Source of the DNA: Rhizobium sp. Q54
GTDB taxonomy: Bacteria; Pseudomonadota; Alphaproteobacteria; Micropepsales; Micropepsaceae
Assembly (NCBI GenBank): GCA_945882615.1
Contig: CAMCWK010000017.1
Coordinates: 1 to 63,365 of the forward strand
DNA length: 63,365 nt
Direction: 5' to 3'
The notes under the pieces are model-generated. The model did no database searches, was not told where the DNA came from, and saw nothing but the letters and a program-made list of their open reading frames with translations. Numbering within the stretch: position 1 is the stretch's first letter; every line of letters begins with the position of its first letter. Positions 23,205-32,978 of this stretch are shown piece after piece. A program made the translations under genes and the position numbers.

Positions 23205-26200
23205 TCACTCCGCCGCGATCTTTTCGGCTTCCGCCAGCGACACCGACACCAGCTGGCTGACGCCGCGCTCGGCCATGGTGACGCCGAACAGGCGGTCCAT
23301 GCGGCTCATGGTCAAAGCATGGTGGGTGATGACCAGGAAGCGGGTGCCCGACATCTCGGTCATCTGGGTCAGCATCTTGCAGAAACGCTCGACATTGGCG
23401 TCATCCAGCGGCGCATCCACTTCGTCCAGCACGCAGACCGGGGCCGGGTTCACCAGGAACACCGCGAAGATCAGCGCCATGGCGGTCAGCGCCTGTTCGC
23501 CGCCCGACAGCAAAGCGAGGCTCTGAAGACGCTTGCCCGGCGGGCGGGCGAAGATTTCCAGGCCGGCTTCCAGCGGGTCTTCGGATTCGGTGAAGGTCAG
23601 CTTGGCTTCGCCGCCTTCGAACAGCTTGGTGAAAAGCTCCTTGAAGTTGGCGTTGACCTTTTCGAAGGAGGCCAGCAGCCGTTCGCGGCCTTCCTTGTTC
23701 AGGCTCTGAATGCCGCGGCGCAGCCGGTCAATCGCGCCCGTCAGGTCGTCGCGATCCGCAATCAGCGTGTTCATGCGGGTTTCCTGCTCGACCGCTTCTT
23801 CCTCGGCGCGCAGATTGACGCCGCCCAGCTGCTCGCGCTCCTGCTTGAGACGCTCGACACGCTTTTCGGCCTGCTCCAGCGGCGGCAGCTCCTCGCCATC
23901 CTTGATCTCGGCGCGTTCGGCCAGTTCGGACGGGGCGCATTCCAGCTCGTCATGGATGCGGGTCTTGAGTTCCTCGATCCGCTGCGCCGCGCTTTCCGAC
24001 AGGGCTTGGGCGCGGGCGCGTTCTTCGCGGGCGCTGGACAGCGCCGCATCGGCGGCCTTGGCGTGCTTGTCGGCTTCGGTCAGCACGGTTTCTGCCTGCT
24101 GGCGGGCGTCCGAAGCCTGGTTGCGCGCGGTTTCGGCCGTGGCAATGGCATCCATCAGGGCGGTGCGCTTCTCGGCGATCTGCTGCGGCAGCTCTTCGGC
24201 GGCGCTGAGTTCGACGCCGAGTTCTTCCTGGCGCCGGGTCAGTTCGACGACATGGCTATTGGCGTCTGCCTTGCGCGCATTCCAGCGGGCCTGTTCTTCG
24301 CTGATCGCCGCCAGACGGCGGGCACGGGCTTCGCCTTCACGGCGCAGGCTTTCCAGCGCGCCGCGGGTTTCGCCAGCCTTGGTGCGGGCATCGGCGGTGC
24401 CGCCGCGCGCTTCAGCGACGCTGGCGTTCAGGGCTACGCCATCCCCGAGTTCTTCCAGACCCGTCAGGGCCTGCTGACGTGATTCCTGGGCCGCTTCCAC
24501 CGACTGGGTGAGGCGGCGGATTTCCGATTCCAGTGACGCAAGCTGCGAGGCGCGCTCGGCGGCGGCGCGGGCGGCGCGGGTGGCCTGATCCTGGGCGCCG
24601 ATCAGCGCCTGTTCGGCGGCCCGCTCCTGCGCTTCGGCTGTGCGCAGGTCATCACGCGCCTTCTGGGCGGCTTCCTTGGCGGTGGAATATTCGGCAAAGC
24701 GCGCGGCACGAACTTCGCGCGCGGCATCGGTTTCGGTTTGCAAGGCGGTGAGGCGATTGCGCTGCGCCAGGCGCTGCGCGGCCACGGACGGCGCGTCGGC
24801 GCTGGCGATGAACCCATCCCAGCGCCACAAATCGCCGCGCGCCGAAACCAGCCGCTGGCCGGGCTGAAGGAGATTCTGCAACTCCGCGCCCTGATCGGGA
24901 AACACCAGGCCGGTCATGGCCAGGCGGCGGTCGAGCGCGGCCGGCGCCTTGACGAAGTCGCTGAGCGGCTTGGCGCCGGAGGGCAGCGGCAGGTTGTGAT
25001 CGAACCTGCCCAGGTCGCGCCAGTGATGGGGCGAGGAATTGTCCAGCGGCGCTTGAAGATCGTCGCCCAACGCTGCGGCCAGTGCCGCTTCGTAGCCGGA
25101 TTGCACCGTCACCGCATCGACCAGCGGCGGGAACAGGCCTTCGCCTTCGGGATGGAGCAAATCGCCCAGCGCCTTCACTTCGGCGGACAGACGCTGCACT
25201 TCGTGCTCGGCGGCTTCCAGCGGAAGGCGCGCCGTGGCTTCGGCGCTTTCCGCGTCCTGGAATTTCGCGCGGGCCTCGGTGGCGGCGCCGCGGGCGCTTT
25301 CCGATGTGCCGCGGGCGCGTTCGGTCTCCGCCTCGGCGGCATGAACGTCCGGCGCATCCTTGGCGCGTTCCAGCGCCGCGTCGAGGCGCAATTGGGCGTC
25401 CGACAGCTGACTGGTGCTGGAGTCCAGCAAGGCGCTGGCCAGATCGCGGCCACGCTCGAGGCTGGACTTCCGGGCGTTCCAGTCCGCCAGTTCGGCGGTC
25501 AGCCGTTCCAGCAGTTTTTCCGCTTCGGCCAGGCTTTCGGCCATTTCGGCCGCCAGCGTTTCGGCAGCAATCAGATCTTCGCCTGCATTTTCATTGGCGG
25601 TGTTGAGGGTGCGTTCCTCTTCGCCCAGCGTCGCCAGCGCGCTGTCGGCGTCGCGTTCCAGTTCCTGTTCGCGTTCGGTGTCGGCGGCGCCTTGCGCGAT
25701 CAGCTGGCGGATGCGCTGCGTCGCTTCGCGGGCGCGCTGTTCCTCGGCATCAAGCTGTTCGCGCTGCGCGATCAGCCGGTGATGGGCGGCGGCGCGTTCC
25801 GCTTCCGTCTGGCGCAGTGGCGGCAGGATAGTGGCCGCATCGCTCTGTACGGTCGACGCCTTGGCGGCGACATCGGTGGCGGCGGCGACGGCGGCGGCAG
25901 CGGCGGTCAGTTCTTCGGCGGACACGGCAGCCTTGGCTTCGGCGGCGGTCCAGCGCAGGTAATGGGCGAGGGCTTCGGCCTTGCGGATATGGCCCGACAG
26001 GTTGCGGTAACGCGAGGCCTGGCGCGCCTGGCGCTTCAGGCTGGCGACCTGGCCTTCGACTTCCCGGATCACGTCTTCGAGGCGCGACAGGTTGGTTTCG
26101 GCGGCGCGCAGGCGCAGTTCGGCTTCGTGGCGGCGCTGGTGCAGCCCGCCGATGCCGGCGGCTTCTTCCAGGATGGCGCGGCGGGCCAGCGGCTTCTGGG

Positions 26201-26660
26201 AAATCAGCAGGCCGATCTGGCCCTGGCGCACAAAGGCGGTCGAGCCGGCGCCGGACGAGGCGTCGGCGAAGAAAATCTGAACGTCGCGCTGGCGCACGTC
26301 GCGGCCATTGATGCGATAGACGCTGCCGGCTTCACGCTCGATGCGGCGCGAGACCTCGATCGTGTCGCATTCGTTGTAGGGCGATCCCGCCGTGCGGTCG
26401 GTATTGTCGATGAAGATCGTCACTTCGGCGACATTGCGCGCCGGACGCCCGGCGCTGCCGGCGAAGATCACATCGTCCATTTCGCTGCCGCGCACCGACG
26501 AGGGACGGGTTTCGCCCATCACCCAGCGCATGGCATCGAACAGATTGGATTTGCCGCAGCCGTTCGGGCCGATCACGGCGGTCAGGCCGGGCTCGACGAA
26601 AAGCTCCGTCGGTTCGACGAAGGACTTGAAACCGGAAAGCCTGAGGCGTGTGAACTTCAA
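23205..26660 (-). CDS. smc: Chromosome segregation protein SMC
   Basis: A 1151-residue SMC ATPase. Walker A is GPNGCGKSN at about 32-40; the signature LSGGEQALTAMAL is near 1050 and Walker B VCVLDEVDAPLDD near 1073. Between them are two Ala/Glu/Arg-rich coiled coils (about 165-490 and 650-1000) flanking a hinge near 510-620. With ScpA and ScpB (15224-16769) it forms bacterial condensin. The gene order dsbA-like-smc is conserved in Caulobacterales. No frameshifts seen across the whole length. Confidence 0.97.
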   Translation of the reverse strand: MKFTRLRLSGFKSFVEPTELFVEPGLTAVIGPNGCGKSNLFDAMRWVMGETRPSSVRGSEMDDVIFAGSAGRPARNVAEVTIFIDNTDRTAGSPYNECDTIEVSRRIEREAGSVYRINGRDVRQRDVQIFFADASSGAGSTAFVRQGQIGLLISQKPLARRAILEEAAGIGGLHQRRHEAELRLRAAETNLSRLEDVIREVEGQVASLKRQARQASRYRNLSGHIRKAEALAHYLRWTAAEAKAAVSAEELTAAAAAVAAATDVAAKASTVQSDAATILPPLRQTEAERAAAHHRLIAQREQLDAEEQRAREATQRIRQLIAQGAADTEREQELERDADSALATLGEEERTLNTANENAGEDLIAAETLAAEMAESLAEAEKLLERLTAELADWNARKSSLERGRDLASALLDSSTSQLSDAQLRLDAALERAKDAPDVHAAEAETERARGTSESARGAATEARAKFQDAESAEATARLPLEAAEHEVQRLSAEVKALGDLLHPEGEGLFPPLVDAVTVQSGYEAALAAALGDDLQAPLDNSSPHHWRDLGRFDHNLPLPSGAKPLSDFVKAPAALDRRLAMTGLVFPDQGAELQNLLQPGQRLVSARGDLWRWDGFIASADAPSVAAQRLAQRNRLTALQTETDAAREVRAARFAEYSTAKEAAQKARDDLRTAEAQERAAEQALIGAQDQATRAARAAAERASQLASLESEIRRLTQSVEAAQESRQQALTGLEELGDGVALNASVAEARGGTADARTKAGETRGALESLRREGEARARRLAAISEEQARWNARKADANSHVVELTRRQEELGVELSAAEELPQQIAEKRTALMDAIATAETARNQASDARQQAETVLTEADKHAKAADAALSSAREERARAQALSESAAQRIEELKTRIHDELECAPSELAERAEIKDGEELPPLEQAEKRVERLKQEREQLGGVNLRAEEEAVEQETRMNTLIADRDDLTGAIDRLRRGIQSLNKEGRERLLASFEKVNANFKELFTKLFEGGEAKLTFTESEDPLEAGLEIFARPPGKRLQSLALLSGGEQALTAMALIFAVFLVNPAPVCVLDEVDAPLDDANVERFCKMLTQMTEMSGTRFLVITHHALTMSRMDRLFGVTMAERGVSQLVSVSLAEAEKIAAE

Positions 26661-26690
26661 CTTGTATGTCCTTGCGCGAAATTGCTCGCC

Positions 26691-27359
26691 TTACTTCTTG
26701 GCGAGTTCTTCATCCAAACGTTTTGCCATCGTGTCGTAGGCCATGGCTCCTGAGCCCAACGAAACGCCGTTCAATATGAAGGTCGGTGTGCCCGTCACAT
26801 TGTAGCGGGCAGCGTCCGTGGCGACCTTGTTGATGCGGTCGTCCTCGGCCGTGTTCACCATGCACTGTTCCACCTGGGCTTCGCTCATGCCTGCGATACG
26901 GCCCAACTGGACCAGACCGGCACGAACCCCCTCAGGCGACTGCACTCCATATTCTACGTTCCATTTGGGGTGATTCCGGAACAGCAGGTCAACGAAGGTG
27001 AAGTACTTATCCTCAGGCAGGCAGCGGGCGATTTTCTCGGCCGCGCCATCATCGGCCCTGAGCGGGAACAGCCGGAAGACATAGAAAATCTTGCCGGTAT
27101 CGATGTAATTGGCCTTCAGCTGGGGAAAAGTCCGCTCATTGAAGGACGCGCAGGCCGGGCAGCTGTGTGCGGCATATTCGATCAGCACCACTTTGGCCTT
27201 GGGATTGCCCAGGGTGCGGTCGCTGGGCAGGATTTCGTAGCCTTCCTCGGACCGGGTCGCGATTTCGCTCGGACCGCTGTCCATCATGAAGTAGGCGATA
27301 CCGCCCACGGCGATCAGCGCCACCAGGCCCAGAACGATAAACAGGTTCGTACGCGACAC
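26691..27359 (-). CDS. DsbA-family thiol-disulfide protein, CPAC type
   Basis: A 222-residue membrane-anchored periplasmic thioredoxin-fold protein. An uncleaved or signal-like helix is at 5-26 (LFIVLGLVALIAVGGIAYFM), the active-site motif CPAC lies in YAAHSCPACASFNE, and the cis-Pro loop reads NVTGTPTFILNGV. It begins upstream of smc and ends 30 bp before it. It is a paralogue of the next upstream gene, with the shared pattern DRTLGNPKAKVVLIEYAA. Likely an oxidant or DsbG-like chaperone; its partner DsbB is not in the window. Confidence 0.9.
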   Translation of the reverse strand: MSRTNLFIVLGLVALIAVGGIAYFMMDSGPSEIATRSEEGYEILPSDRTLGNPKAKVVLIEYAAHSCPACASFNERTFPQLKANYIDTGKIFYVFRLFPLRADDGAAEKIARCLPEDKYFTFVDLLFRNHPKWNVEYGVQSPEGVRAGLVQLGRIAGMSEAQVEQCMVNTAEDDRINKVATDAARYNVTGTPTFILNGVSLGSGAMAYDTMAKRLDEELAKK

Positions 27360-27454
27360 GGCGACTCTCCGACCGGGATTGCCCGCTGTTTTTGGCAGAG
27401 ATCGCAGCCCGGGTCCACAAACCCGCAGCCTTGGCTAAAGCCTTCAACAGGCTT

Positions 27455-28120
27455 TTATTTTTTGGCCAGCTCGGCGTCCAGGGCCGCGCTCAGGGGGCCA
27501 TATTCGGCGGTATCAGGGGCCAGCTTGCCGTTGATCACCAAGGAGGGCGTCGAGCTGATTCCATAGCGCTCCACCCCGTCCTGGGCGACCTTGTTGATAA
27601 TCGCGTCGCGCTTGGTGTCGGCGATGCAGGCCTCGAACTGGGCCTCGGTCATGCCGAAGGCCTTGGCCTGTTTCAGCAAGCCGCCGCGCACATCGGTGAC
27701 GCCATACATGTCGTCCCATTCGCGCTGGGTGCGGAACAGATTGTCCATGAAGGGGAAATACTTGTCGCGCGGCTGGCAGCGGGCGAGCTTCTCGGCCACG
27801 CCATCGGCCGCCGCCAGCGGCAGGACGCGGAACACGTAAAACACCTTGCCGGTGTCGATATAATTCTTCTTCAGCGGCGGAAATGTCTCTTCGGCGAAAT
27901 GGGCGCAGTGCGGGCAGCGCGGCGCGGCATACTCGATCAGCACCACCTTGGCCTTGGGATTGCCCATGGTCATGTCGTCGGGCGTGACGACGAAGTTGGC
28001 GCCCTTGACGTCGGCCGCCAGGGCGGGCGTCGCGCCATCCTTGCTCGTCAAGTGCCAGGCGAGACCGCCAACGGCGACCAATGCGATCACGACAGTGGCG
28101 ATGATGGTGTTACGCGACAC
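27455..28120 (-). CDS. DsbA-family thiol-disulfide protein, CPHC type
   Basis: A 221-residue paralogue of the gene at 26691-27359. The N-terminal anchor helix is TIIATVVIALVAVGGLAWHL, the active site is CPHC (PRCPHCAHFAE), the same dipeptide as E. coli DsbA, and the cis-Pro loop is GISSTPSLVINGK. The two genes share order, length and NPKAKVVLIEYAA, so they arose by tandem duplication, followed by active-site divergence (CPHC versus CPAC), suggesting different redox potentials. About 95 bp separate them. Confidence 0.9.
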   Translation of the reverse strand: MSRNTIIATVVIALVAVGGLAWHLTSKDGATPALAADVKGANFVVTPDDMTMGNPKAKVVLIEYAAPRCPHCAHFAEETFPPLKKNYIDTGKVFYVFRVLPLAAADGVAEKLARCQPRDKYFPFMDNLFRTQREWDDMYGVTDVRGGLLKQAKAFGMTEAQFEACIADTKRDAIINKVAQDGVERYGISSTPSLVINGKLAPDTAEYGPLSAALDAELAKK

Positions 28121-28173
28121 GGCGGCCTCCGGTGTTTTTTGACGTTTTCGCAGAGAATTGCGGCGCGGTCTAC

Positions 28174-28653
28174 TTACGAACGCCGCCTGGCCAGCGCCTG
28201 AAGTGCCCGGGCCAGGCCTTCCGGACCCTCATAGCGCCGGCTGGGGTCGGAAGGCGGCAGCGGCCCGGCAGGCTTGTTGGGCTTGGGTCTGGGCGGCTTG
28301 GGCAGCAGCGCGCCTTGCGAGAATTTGATCTGGTTGACCGCAGGACGGCCCAGATAGGTGTTGATGCGCTCGCACAGCGCGCGCTTTTCATGGCCCAGGA
28401 ACAGGGCCGCGCCCGGAGCGGCGCGCAGGGTGAGGATGCCGCCGCCGGGATTTTCCGAATATTTCAGCGGCTGGGCGATGCGCGCCACTTCCGCCCCGGC
28501 GATCTCGTTCCAGCGCAGCACCAGTGACGGATCGCGAAAGCCAGCGCGTGCGAAAGCCGCCGCGCCCGCCATGCCCGCATCGGCGCCCACCGGAATGGTG
28601 CGGCCATGACGCTGCGGCGGTGGTTCTTGTGCGTCTTGCGGCGTTCGGGCCAT
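28174..28653 (-). CDS. DUF721/DciA-like protein
   Basis: A 159-residue protein with the DUF721 region at about 40-130: LRWNEIAGAEVARIAQPLKYS, GILTLRAAPGAALFLGHEKRALCERINTYLG. This family includes DciA, the replicative helicase loader in bacteria lacking DnaC. N-terminal basic/Pro-rich and C-terminal Pro-rich tails flank it. Its start codon and the mutY start share the CATG at 28651-28654, so the two genes diverge from overlapping starts. DciA function here is inference from the family. Confidence 0.82.
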   Translation of the reverse strand: MARTPQDAQEPPPQRHGRTIPVGADAGMAGAAAFARAGFRDPSLVLRWNEIAGAEVARIAQPLKYSENPGGGILTLRAAPGAALFLGHEKRALCERINTYLGRPAVNQIKFSQGALLPKPPRPKPNKPAGPLPPSDPSRRYEGPEGLARALQALARRRS

Positions 28654-29914
28654 GGTCGGCAGTATGCCCCCGACGTCTCAAACAAAAAAGTCTTCCAGAA
28701 CAAAACAGCCTGATCTGAGCACCCGCCTGTTGGCCTGGTATGACGTTCACCGCCGGGTGCTGCCATGGCGCGCCCCGGCCGGAAAGCGCGGCGATCCCTA
28801 TCGCATCTGGCTGTCGGAAATCATGCTGCAGCAGACCACGGTGCAGGCGGTTGGCGCCTATTACCGCAAGTTCCTTCAGCTATGGCCGGATGTGAAGGCG
28901 CTGGCGGCCGCCAAACAGGATGATGTTCTGGCCGCCTGGGCGGGGCTTGGCTATTACGCCCGCGCCCGCAACCTGCATGCCGCCGCCAAAGTCGTGGCCC
29001 ATGAAATGGGCGGCAGCTTCCCGCTCACCGCGCAAAGCCTGCGGGCATTGCCGGGTGTGGGCGGCTATACCGCGGGCGCGATATCGGCCATCGCCTATGA
29101 CGAGAAACAGGCGGCGATGGATGCCAATGCCGAACGGGTGATCGCGCGGCTCTATGCCGTGGACACGCCGATGCCCAAGGCCAAGATCGAACTTCATGCG
29201 CTGTGTTCGGCGCTGGTGCCGGACCGGGCAGGGGATTTCGCGCAAGCCCTGATGGACCTGGGCAGCGCCATCTGCACGCCCAAGCGCCCCGCCTGTCCGA
29301 ACTGCCCATGGTCGCCCGATTGCAGGGCGCGCATGCGTGGCATCCAGGAACAGCTGCCGGTCAAGGCGCCCAAGATGGTGCGGCCGCTGAAGCGCGGCGC
29401 GGCCTTCGTGGCGCGCGACAAAAGCGGCGCGGTGCTGCTGGTCAAGCGGCCGGACAAAGGCCTGCTGGCGTCAATGCTGGAGCCGCCACTGGGGCCATGG
29501 GAAGAAAACTTCCCCCCAAGCGCCAAGGCGCTGAAACAGGCCCCCTTCGAAGCGGCGTGGAGAAAGCGCCCAGGCATCGTGCGCCATGGCTTCACGCACT
29601 TTGAGTTGGAGATCGAGGTTTATGCGGCGGAGGTCGTTAAGCGCCCAAAACTCATATGTCATTCCCGGCCGAGCGCTGCGAAAGCAGCGCGAGGGGAAGG
29701 GAATCCATCTGGACTGAAGCGCGGACCAAAAAGCGTGGATTCCCTTCCCTCGGCGCGCGAAACGCGCGCCTCGCCGGGAATGACAAGATGGGTCGATACG
29801 GACGATCTGCACAAAGTCGAACTGCCCACGGTGATGCGCAAGATTGTCGAGCATGGTCTCGATGACGGCGGACCGCTATTTTCTACTCAGAGGCACCGTT
29901 CCGGCCACCGATGA
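28652..29914 (+). CDS. mutY: A/G-specific adenine glycosylase with in-frame palindromic insert
   Basis: A 420-residue MutY, which removes A opposite 8-oxoG. HhH-GPD core: SEIMLQQTTVQAVGAYYRKF, LPGVGGYTAGAISAIAY and the catalytic Asp in MDANAERVIARL; the 4Fe-4S ligands are CTPKRPACPNCPWSPDC. The C-terminal Nudix-like domain begins near 250. Residues 336-378 are encoded entirely by family A repeat copy 3, exactly 43 codons, before the conserved RWVDTDDLHKVELPTVMRKIVEHGL. The last ten residues read into the convergent gene. The start could be 28652 or, four codons on, 28664 (MPPTSQ). It probably retains activity, since all catalytic residues precede the insert. Confidence 0.93.
   Translation: MVGSMPPTSQTKKSSRTKQPDLSTRLLAWYDVHRRVLPWRAPAGKRGDPYRIWLSEIMLQQTTVQAVGAYYRKFLQLWPDVKALAAAKQDDVLAAWAGLGYYARARNLHAAAKVVAHEMGGSFPLTAQSLRALPGVGGYTAGAISAIAYDEKQAAMDANAERVIARLYAVDTPMPKAKIELHALCSALVPDRAGDFAQALMDLGSAICTPKRPACPNCPWSPDCRARMRGIQEQLPVKAPKMVRPLKRGAAFVARDKSGAVLLVKRPDKGLLASMLEPPLGPWEENFPPSAKALKQAPFEAAWRKRPGIVRHGFTHFELEIEVYAAEVVKRPKLICHSRPSAAKAARGEGNPSGLKRGPKSVDSLPSARETRASPGMTRWVDTDDLHKVELPTVMRKIVEHGLDDGGPLFSTQRHRSGHR
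29657..29785. repeat. Palindromic repeat, family A, copy 3, inside mutY (129 bp)
   Basis: Perfect 13-bp terminal inverted repeats, TGTCATTCCCGGC at 29657-29669 and GCCGGGAATGACA at 29773-29785; inner arms GGGGAAGGGAATCCA and TGGATTCCCTTCCC also pair. Its length is 43 codons and contains no stop in the mutY frame. Sequence matches copies at 2156 and 16779, which are intergenic. Confidence 0.9.
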
Positions 29915-30333
29915 TAAGCCTCATCTAGCGTGTCGCGGTTTTCGCTGTGTGCCTGCCAAAGTGTTTCACCTCGCAAATCTGTGGAAATTGCAAGGTGGTC
30001 TTCAATCGCAGAGAGGCGCACGTTTAACCACTGGCTTTGCAGATTTATGCGCTCGTGTAGCGAGTCAAATATCGCATCAGAAGCGGCACCTATCGCCACG
30101 AGAAGAGTCAAAGACAAATAGCCTATAGCAACAACTATTCCGATCTTCAGATCGTGCTGCAAAGAGAACCAAATAGTAGTCAACCCGGCGCCCCACCAAA
30201 ATGCGCCCCCCAACGCGACGAATTTGTTCATTCGTCGTCTGTAATTAAACGTCGGATTCTTACGTTGCTCTGCGTTGTCGCTTACTTGCTTTCCAAAAAC
30301 AGCATCGATAAGAAAATCAGAAATTGAGGGCAT
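29887..30333 (-). CDS. Hypothetical two-helix membrane protein downstream of ccrM
   Basis: A 148-residue protein I do not recognise. Two membrane helices are visible, at about 38-58 (FVALGGAFWWGAGLTTIWFSL) and 64-88 (IGIVVAIGYLSLTLLVAIGAA); the C-terminal half is soluble and helical with many charged residues. A strong GGAGGAG lies five bases before the ATG, which supports a real gene. It starts 26 bp after the ccrM stop, so it may be co-transcribed with ccrM. Base composition is clearly lower in G+C: two 60-base rows (30061-30180) count to 47% and 42%, unlike its neighbours. Its 3' end overlaps the mutY 3' end by 28 bp. Probably acquired. Confidence 0.72.
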   Translation of the reverse strand: MPSISDFLIDAVFGKQVSDNAEQRKNPTFNYRRRMNKFVALGGAFWWGAGLTTIWFSLQHDLKIGIVVAIGYLSLTLLVAIGAASDAIFDSLHERINLQSQWLNVRLSAIEDHLAISTDLRGETLWQAHSENRDTLDEAYHRWPERCL

Positions 30334-30359
30334 GAGCTCCTCCGTTGAAAGCCTTCAGG

Positions 30360-31544
<1,185 letters not shown>

Positions 31545-32181
31545 ATCCCCATACAAGATGTGGTGTACCGGGGAAAAAGATCTGCGGTGATGGACCGTAA
31601 TGCCATGGGCCCGAAGGCCGGTCAGGTGTTCGGGCGTGCCGTAACCCTTGTTCTGGCGCCAGCCATAAACCGGATGATTGTCATGCAGCAACGCCATCAG
31701 CCGGTCGCGCGTCACCTTGGCGATGATCGAGGCAGCGGCGATCGAAAGGCTGCGGCTGTCGCCCTTGATCAGCGTGTCGCATTTGCAGGGCAGGGCGGGC
31801 GCGTCATTGCCATCCACCAGCGCGAACTGAGCGGCCACCGGCAAGGCGCGCACCGCACGCGCCATGGCCAGATGCGTGGCCTGGCGTATATTCACCAGGT
31901 CGATTTCCTCGACACTGGCTTCGCCCACCCCGACCGCCACCGCCATCTCCATGATGCGCGGGAAGAGATCTTCGCGGTCTTCTTCGCTGAGCAGTTTGGA
32001 GTCGTTCAGGCCCTTGGGAATGCGCGCCCGGTCCAGGATCACCGCCGCCGCCACCACCGGACCGGCCAGCGGACCGCGCCCCACTTCGTCCACGCCGCAG
32101 ATCGGACCGGTCATGGTCTTCAGCAGGCGGGACTCATAGATGTAGTGCGGCATGGCGCTTTATAGCGCGGCTGGGGTCCGG

Positions 32182-32466
32182 TCACAGACGGGAAAAACGC
32201 CCTTTCCACACAAAGAGCATGAAGAGAATGGCCACCGGCGGCGCGACCTGGGAATTGAGGAACTGCACGGCGTCCGGCGGCAATCGCAGGCCGGTATCCA
32301 CGAAGGGCAGGACCGCCAGCACCGGCAGGAAAGCCGCGGACAGCAGGCCCCACATAACGAAGCGCATGCGGCGCTGGGCTGCATAAAGACGGCGCACCAC
32401 TCCGACGGCAAAGCCGTCATCGCGGACGGGGGCCAGCGGCTGGTTCAGAAGATCGTCGATACTCAT
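32182..32466 (-). CDS. Small membrane protein downstream of ECF sigma factor (putative anti-sigma)
   Basis: A 94-residue protein: a soluble N-terminus of about 30 residues (MSIDDLLNQPLAPVRDDGFA), then two membrane helices (VMWGLLSAAFLPVLAVLPFV and VAPPVAILFMLFVWKGRF). Its start overlaps the sigma factor stop (ATGA), so it is translationally coupled. The topology and context suggest an anti-sigma factor, but no ZAS zinc motif (HxxxCxxC) is present, so this is inference only. Confidence 0.7.
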   Translation of the reverse strand: MSIDDLLNQPLAPVRDDGFAVGVVRRLYAAQRRMRFVMWGLLSAAFLPVLAVLPFVDTGLRLPPDAVQFLNSQVAPPVAILFMLFVWKGRFSRL

Positions 32467-32978
32467 GGGGCGTGATCCTTGAGCAAAGTTTTGAGTTTTT
32501 CCCGGCCCCGCGCAACATGGGATTTCAGGGTTCCCAGCGGCACTTGCATGACCTCGGCGGCTTCCTCATGGGGCATGCCCAGCGCGAAACACAAAGTGAG
32601 GGCGGAGCGTTCGGGCGGGCGCAGCAGGGCCAGCGCCTTTTCCAGGTCGAGCTTAAGCCCCGGATCACATTCCGGCGCGGTCCGCTCATCCATCTCATCC
32701 AGCGGCTCCAGCTTGCGCTTGCGGGTTTCCATCAGGAAGCGCGACCAGGCGATGGCATAGAGCCAGCCGGAGAAAGACCCGTGGCCCTGGAACTGCGCGA
32801 TCTTGCGATGCGCTTCCAGGAAAGTCTCCTGCGCCAGGTCGTCCGCTAAGGCGTGATTGCCTCGCGTCAGCCGCCGCAGGTAACCGCGCAATGGGGATTG
32901 ATGCTGGCGCACCAGAAAGCCAAACGCCGCGACGTCACCCGCCGCGGCGCGGCGTTCCGCCGAAGCGGTTTCAGTCAT
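32463..32978 (-). CDS. ECF-type RNA polymerase sigma factor
   Basis: A 171-residue sigma-70 family factor with only regions 2 and 4. Region 2: LVRQHQSPLRGYLRRLTRGNHALADDLAQETFLEAHRKI and FSGWLYAIAWSRFL; region 4: LRPPERSALTLCFALGMPHEEAAEVMQVPLGTLKSHVARGREKL. It presumably directs a stress or envelope regulon. Its 5' end overlaps the DUF6249-like gene by 8 bp and its 3' end the small membrane gene by 4 bp, a tight three-gene unit. No extra C-terminal domain is present. Confidence 0.92.
   Translation of the reverse strand: MTETASAERRAAAGDVAAFGFLVRQHQSPLRGYLRRLTRGNHALADDLAQETFLEAHRKIAQFQGHGSFSGWLYAIAWSRFLMETRKRKLEPLDEMDERTAPECDPGLKLDLEKALALLRPPERSALTLCFALGMPHEEAAEVMQVPLGTLKSHVARGREKLKTLLKDHAP

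Noticed and set aside
24738..26753. A 671-codon open frame on the plus strand opposite smc
   Set aside because: Complementary to a complete SMC gene and low-complexity in composition; an antisense shadow.
29641..29800. A frameshift or pseudogene in mutY
   Set aside because: The reading frame is intact across the insert because it is exactly 43 codons, and conserved residues resume after it.
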